From Bradyrhizobium liaoningense (GTDB taxonomy: Bacteria; Pseudomonadota; Alphaproteobacteria; Rhizobiales; Xanthobacteraceae): a stretch of 64,000 nucleotides of DNA. Below the pieces are notes generated by a model. That model did not search any database, had not been told where the DNA came from, and saw nothing but the letters and a program-made list of their open reading frames with translations. A program made the position numbers and the translations under genes. The stretch is taken from the NCBI RefSeq assembly GCF_018130785.1, contig NZ_JAFCJT010000001.1, positions 744,001 to 808,000 of the forward strand. Direction: 5' to 3'. Below, one piece after another: positions 61,611 to 64,000 of the stretch (position 1 is its first letter; each line of letters starts with the position of its first letter).

Positions 61611-62623
61611 ACAACTTCCAGTATTCCCGTGCCACCGACATCGCCGATGCGATCCGCCTGCTGACCGCCGATCCCGGCGCCAAGCTGATTGCCGGCGGCA
61701 CCAATCTGATCGACCTGATGAAGGAAAATGTCGAGCGGCCCTCCCGGCTGATCGACATCTCCCGCCTGCCGCTCCGCGACATCGAGGAGACGGCCGGCGG
61801 AGGGCTGCGCATCGGCGCCTTGGTGCCGAATTCGGACCTCGCCTACCATCCGCTTGTCGAGCAGCGCTATCCCCTGCTCGCCGCCGCCATCCTCGCCGGC
61901 GCTTCCGCGCAATTGCGCAATATGGCCTCCGTTGGCGGCAACCTGATGCAGCGCACGCGCTGCGCCTATTTTTATGACACGGCGACACCCTGCAACAAGC
62001 GAGAGCCCGGCAGCGGCTGCTCGGCAATCGACGGCCTCAACCGCAACCACGCAATCCTCGGCACGAGCGCGTCCTGCATCGCGACCAACCCGTCCGACAT
62101 GAGCGTCGCACTTGTCGCGCTCGGTGCGCTCGTGCACATCGCAGGTCCCTCCGGCCAGCGCGCGATCGCATTGATCGATTTCCATCGACTCCCGGAGGAC
62201 AAACCCCATGTCGATACAAATCTCGGCACCGGCGAGATCATCGCGGCCGTCGAACTTCCCAAGCACGGCTTTGCCCGCAACTACAGCTATCTGAAAATCC
62301 GCGACCGGCTGTCCTATGCTTTTGCTTTGGTCTCGGTCGCGGCCGCGCTCGAACTGGATGGCAACGCGATCAGCGAAGCCCGCCTGGCGCTCGGCGGCGT
62401 GGCTCACAAGCCCTGGCGCAGCCTTGAGGCCGAAGCGGCGTTGCGTGGGCGGGCGGCGACGCCGGATCACTTCTCACGCGCGGCCGATCTGCTGCTGCAG
62501 GGGGCAACGTCCCGCGCACATAACCGTTTCAAGATCGAGCTCGCACGCCGCGCCATCGTGCGCACGCTGATACAAGCCGCCGGCGCCACGCCGCAATCGC
62601 AGGCTCACAAGAAAATCGCGTGA
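61607..62623 (+). CDS. Molybdenum hydroxylase FAD-binding subunit (YagS/PaoB-like)
   Basis: 338 residues. FAD motifs LIAGGTNLIDLMKENV and NMASVGGNLMQRTRC; then an inserted cysteine loop (CAYFYDTATPCNKREPGSGC) like the one in PaoB (YagS) that binds an extra [4Fe-4S] cluster. C-terminal CO-dehydrogenase flavoprotein domain (SYAFALVSVAAALE). Hydride from the substrate passes through FeS to this FAD and on to an acceptor. Confidence 0.92.
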   Translation: MNNFQYSRATDIADAIRLLTADPGAKLIAGGTNLIDLMKENVERPSRLIDISRLPLRDIEETAGGGLRIGALVPNSDLAYHPLVEQRYPLLAAAILAGASAQLRNMASVGGNLMQRTRCAYFYDTATPCNKREPGSGCSAIDGLNRNHAILGTSASCIATNPSDMSVALVALGALVHIAGPSGQRAIALIDFHRLPEDKPHVDTNLGTGEIIAAVELPKHGFARNYSYLKIRDRLSYAFALVSVAAALELDGNAISEARLALGGVAHKPWRSLEAEAALRGRAATPDHFSRAADLLLQGATSRAHNRFKIELARRAIVRTLIQAAGATPQSQAHKKIA

Positions 62624-62630
62624 GGGACCG

Positions 62631-64000
62631 ATGAACGCCTATGTCGGAACGCCAACGTCCCGCATCGATGGCCGCGCCAAGGTCACCGGAGCCGCCAAAT
62701 ATGCCGGCGAATTTTCGGCAGACGGTCTCCTCTATGGCTTCGTCGTCGAGGCCACGATTCCGCGCGGACGCATCGCTCGCATCGACGCCGGCGACGCGCT
62801 GCAAGTGAAGGGCGTGGTCGACGTGCTCACGCATGCGCATCGTCCGCCCCTCGCCGACAATGACGATGCCTGGAAGGACGAGGTGGCGCCGGAGAAGGGC
62901 TCGCCCTTCCGCCCGCTCTATGACGACAGGATCAGGTTCAACGGCCAGCCGATCGCGCTCGTCGTGGCGGATGACTGGGAAACCGCCAAATTCGCCGCGA
63001 CCCGCGTGCGTGTTGAATACGATCGGGAGGCATTTGCGACCGATCTCGAATCCGAACATGGCAAGGCCGGCAAACTGGATCGGCCGCACAAGCCGCGCGG
63101 CGACGCCGCCGCGGCGCTGGCTGGGGCCGCTGTGCGGCACCAGGCGGATTACGTCCTCCCGACCGAGCACCACAACCCGATGGAGCTCTATGCGACCACG
63201 GTGGTCCGCGACGGCAGCGGCAGGCTGACCGTCCATGACAAGACGCAAGGCGTCCAGAACGTCCACAAATTTCTATGCAGTGTGTTCAACAAGAAGCCCG
63301 ATGATCTCCGCGTGGTCTCGCCCTATGTCGGCGGCGCCTTCGGCTCCGGATTGCGGCCGCAATACCAGGTGGTGCTGGCGGTGCTTGCCGCGCTCGAACT
63401 CAAGCGATCCGTTCGTGTCGTGCTGACGCGGCAGCAGATGTACGGGCTCGGCTACCGGCCCATGACCATCGAGCGTGTCGCGCTCGGCGCAAGGCCCGAC
63501 GGCACGCTCGATGCCGTCACGCACGAGGCCACTGCCGTGACTTCGCGCTACGAGGATTTTTCGCGCAATGACACCGGCTGGGCGGAACAGCTGTACAAAA
63601 GTCCGAACAGCCTCTTCTCCCACAAGCTCGTCGATCTCGACCTCTCCACACCCTGCGACATGCGCGCGCCCGGGGCCGCGTCCGGCGTCTGCGCGCTCGA
63701 ATGCGCCATGGACGAGCTGGCCGTCGCGCTCAAGCTCGACCCGATCGAGCTGCGATTGAAATGCTATTCGGACCGTGACCAGAGTGAAGACCTGCCCTAC
63801 ACCAGCAAGCAGCTGCGCGAATGCTACGCCCGCGGCGCGGAAGCCTTCGGCTGGACCCGGCGCAATCCTGCGCCGCGCTCCATGCGCGACGGCAAGGAGC
63901 TGGTCGGCTGGGGCATGGCGACGGGGGTGTGGGAGGCGCTTCAGATGCCGGTCGCCGTCCGCATCGTGCTGACGTCGAACGGCCATGCCGAAGTATCCTG
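62631..64000 (+). CDS. Molybdenum hydroxylase large (molybdopterin-binding) subunit, 3' end outside window
   Basis: At least 456 codons are open to the right edge with no stop. MNAYVGTPTSRIDGRAKVTG, AAKYAGEF is the usual start of the family (YagR/PaoC-like). Further on: LPTEHHNPMELYATTVV, VVSPYVGGAFGSGLRPQYQV (Moco site) and MRAPGAASGVCALECAMDEL. GAGGGA lies just before the ATG, 7 bases after the FAD-subunit stop. The catalytic Glu near the C terminus is beyond the window. Substrate: an aldehyde or N-heterocycle, undetermined. Confidence 0.92.
   Translation, partial: MNAYVGTPTSRIDGRAKVTGAAKYAGEFSADGLLYGFVVEATIPRGRIARIDAGDALQVKGVVDVLTHAHRPPLADNDDAWKDEVAPEKGSPFRPLYDDRIRFNGQPIALVVADDWETAKFAATRVRVEYDREAFATDLESEHGKAGKLDRPHKPRGDAAAALAGAAVRHQADYVLPTEHHNPMELYATTVVRDGSGRLTVHDKTQGVQNVHKFLCSVFNKKPDDLRVVSPYVGGAFGSGLRPQYQVVLAVLAALELKRSVRVVLTRQQMYGLGYRPMTIERVALGARPDGTLDAVTHEATAVTSRYEDFSRNDTGWAEQLYKSPNSLFSHKLVDLDLSTPCDMRAPGAASGVCALECAMDELAVALKLDPIELRLKCYSDRDQSEDLPYTSKQLRECYARGAEAFGWTRRNPAPRSMRDGKELVGWGMATGVWEALQMPVAVRIVLTSNGHAEVS

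Overview
The window is GC-rich, densely coded DNA from an alphaproteobacterium, most likely Bradyrhizobium or a close relative. The reasons are the gene families (norEF-norCBQD, ChvE/Ggu and Ytf sugar importers, SorC-controlled polyol genes, Liv importers with catabolic genes), the habit of 4-base ATGA/GTGA gene overlaps, and several kinds of intergenic palindromic repeat that I associate with that group. This assignment is inference; no rRNA or other marker gene is present.

Layout. 1-1.9 kb: a cut-off LysR regulator divergent from a ring-cleaving dioxygenase/hydrolase pair. 1.9-8.5 kb: a ClC channel, a winged-helix/TPR regulator, then a patch of small genes (secreted basic protein, methyltransferase, dodecin, a 58-residue acidic protein, a GcrA-like protein) with a decayed IS5-family end. 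8.7-18.5 kb: an operon of amidase plus a complete peptide-type ABC importer, a second amidase downstream, and a divergent LysR regulator. 18.5-28.1 kb: a polyol catabolic locus (PfkB kinase, D-ribulokinase-like FGGY kinase, SDR dehydrogenase, four-gene ABC importer, SorC regulator, HAD phosphatase). 28.1-33.8 kb: nitric oxide reductase norE-norF-norC-norB-norQ-norD. 34.2-46.4 kb: eleven genes on one strand, carrying two complete sugar importers (ytfQ-ytfR-ytfT-yjfF and chvE-gguA-gguB) around a GntR regulator, a Gfo/Idh sugar dehydrogenase, aldose 1-epimerase and a lactonase. A XylX-like ketodeoxypentonate dehydratase lies just upstream at 46.8-48.0 kb. 48.1-49.5 kb: a YeiH-type exporter and a small membrane protein. 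49.6-59.2 kb: a branched-chain-amino-acid-type importer divergent from an acyl-CoA ligase, TetR regulator, HAPMO-like Baeyer-Villiger monooxygenase and DsbA-fold isomerase. 59.2-61.0 kb: alanine dehydrogenase and a divergent Lrp/AsnC regulator. 61.1 kb to the end: a molybdenum aldehyde/xanthine dehydrogenase-type enzyme whose large subunit runs off the window.

How it works together. The window is mainly a series of 'import plus first catabolic steps plus local regulator' modules, with one denitrification module. The best regulatory readings from sequence alone are: paired SorC-type boxes with the same 19-bp spacing in front of both polyol transcription units; two TTG-N8-CAA (FNR/NnrR/FixK-type) boxes in front of norE and norC; and a 23-bp near-palindrome in the liv/ligase divergent promoter that suits the TetR protein. 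A hairpin follows each of the four binding-protein genes that lie first in an importer operon, probably raising binding-protein level over the membrane parts. The least described module is the ligase-TetR-monooxygenase-isomerase cluster with its importer.
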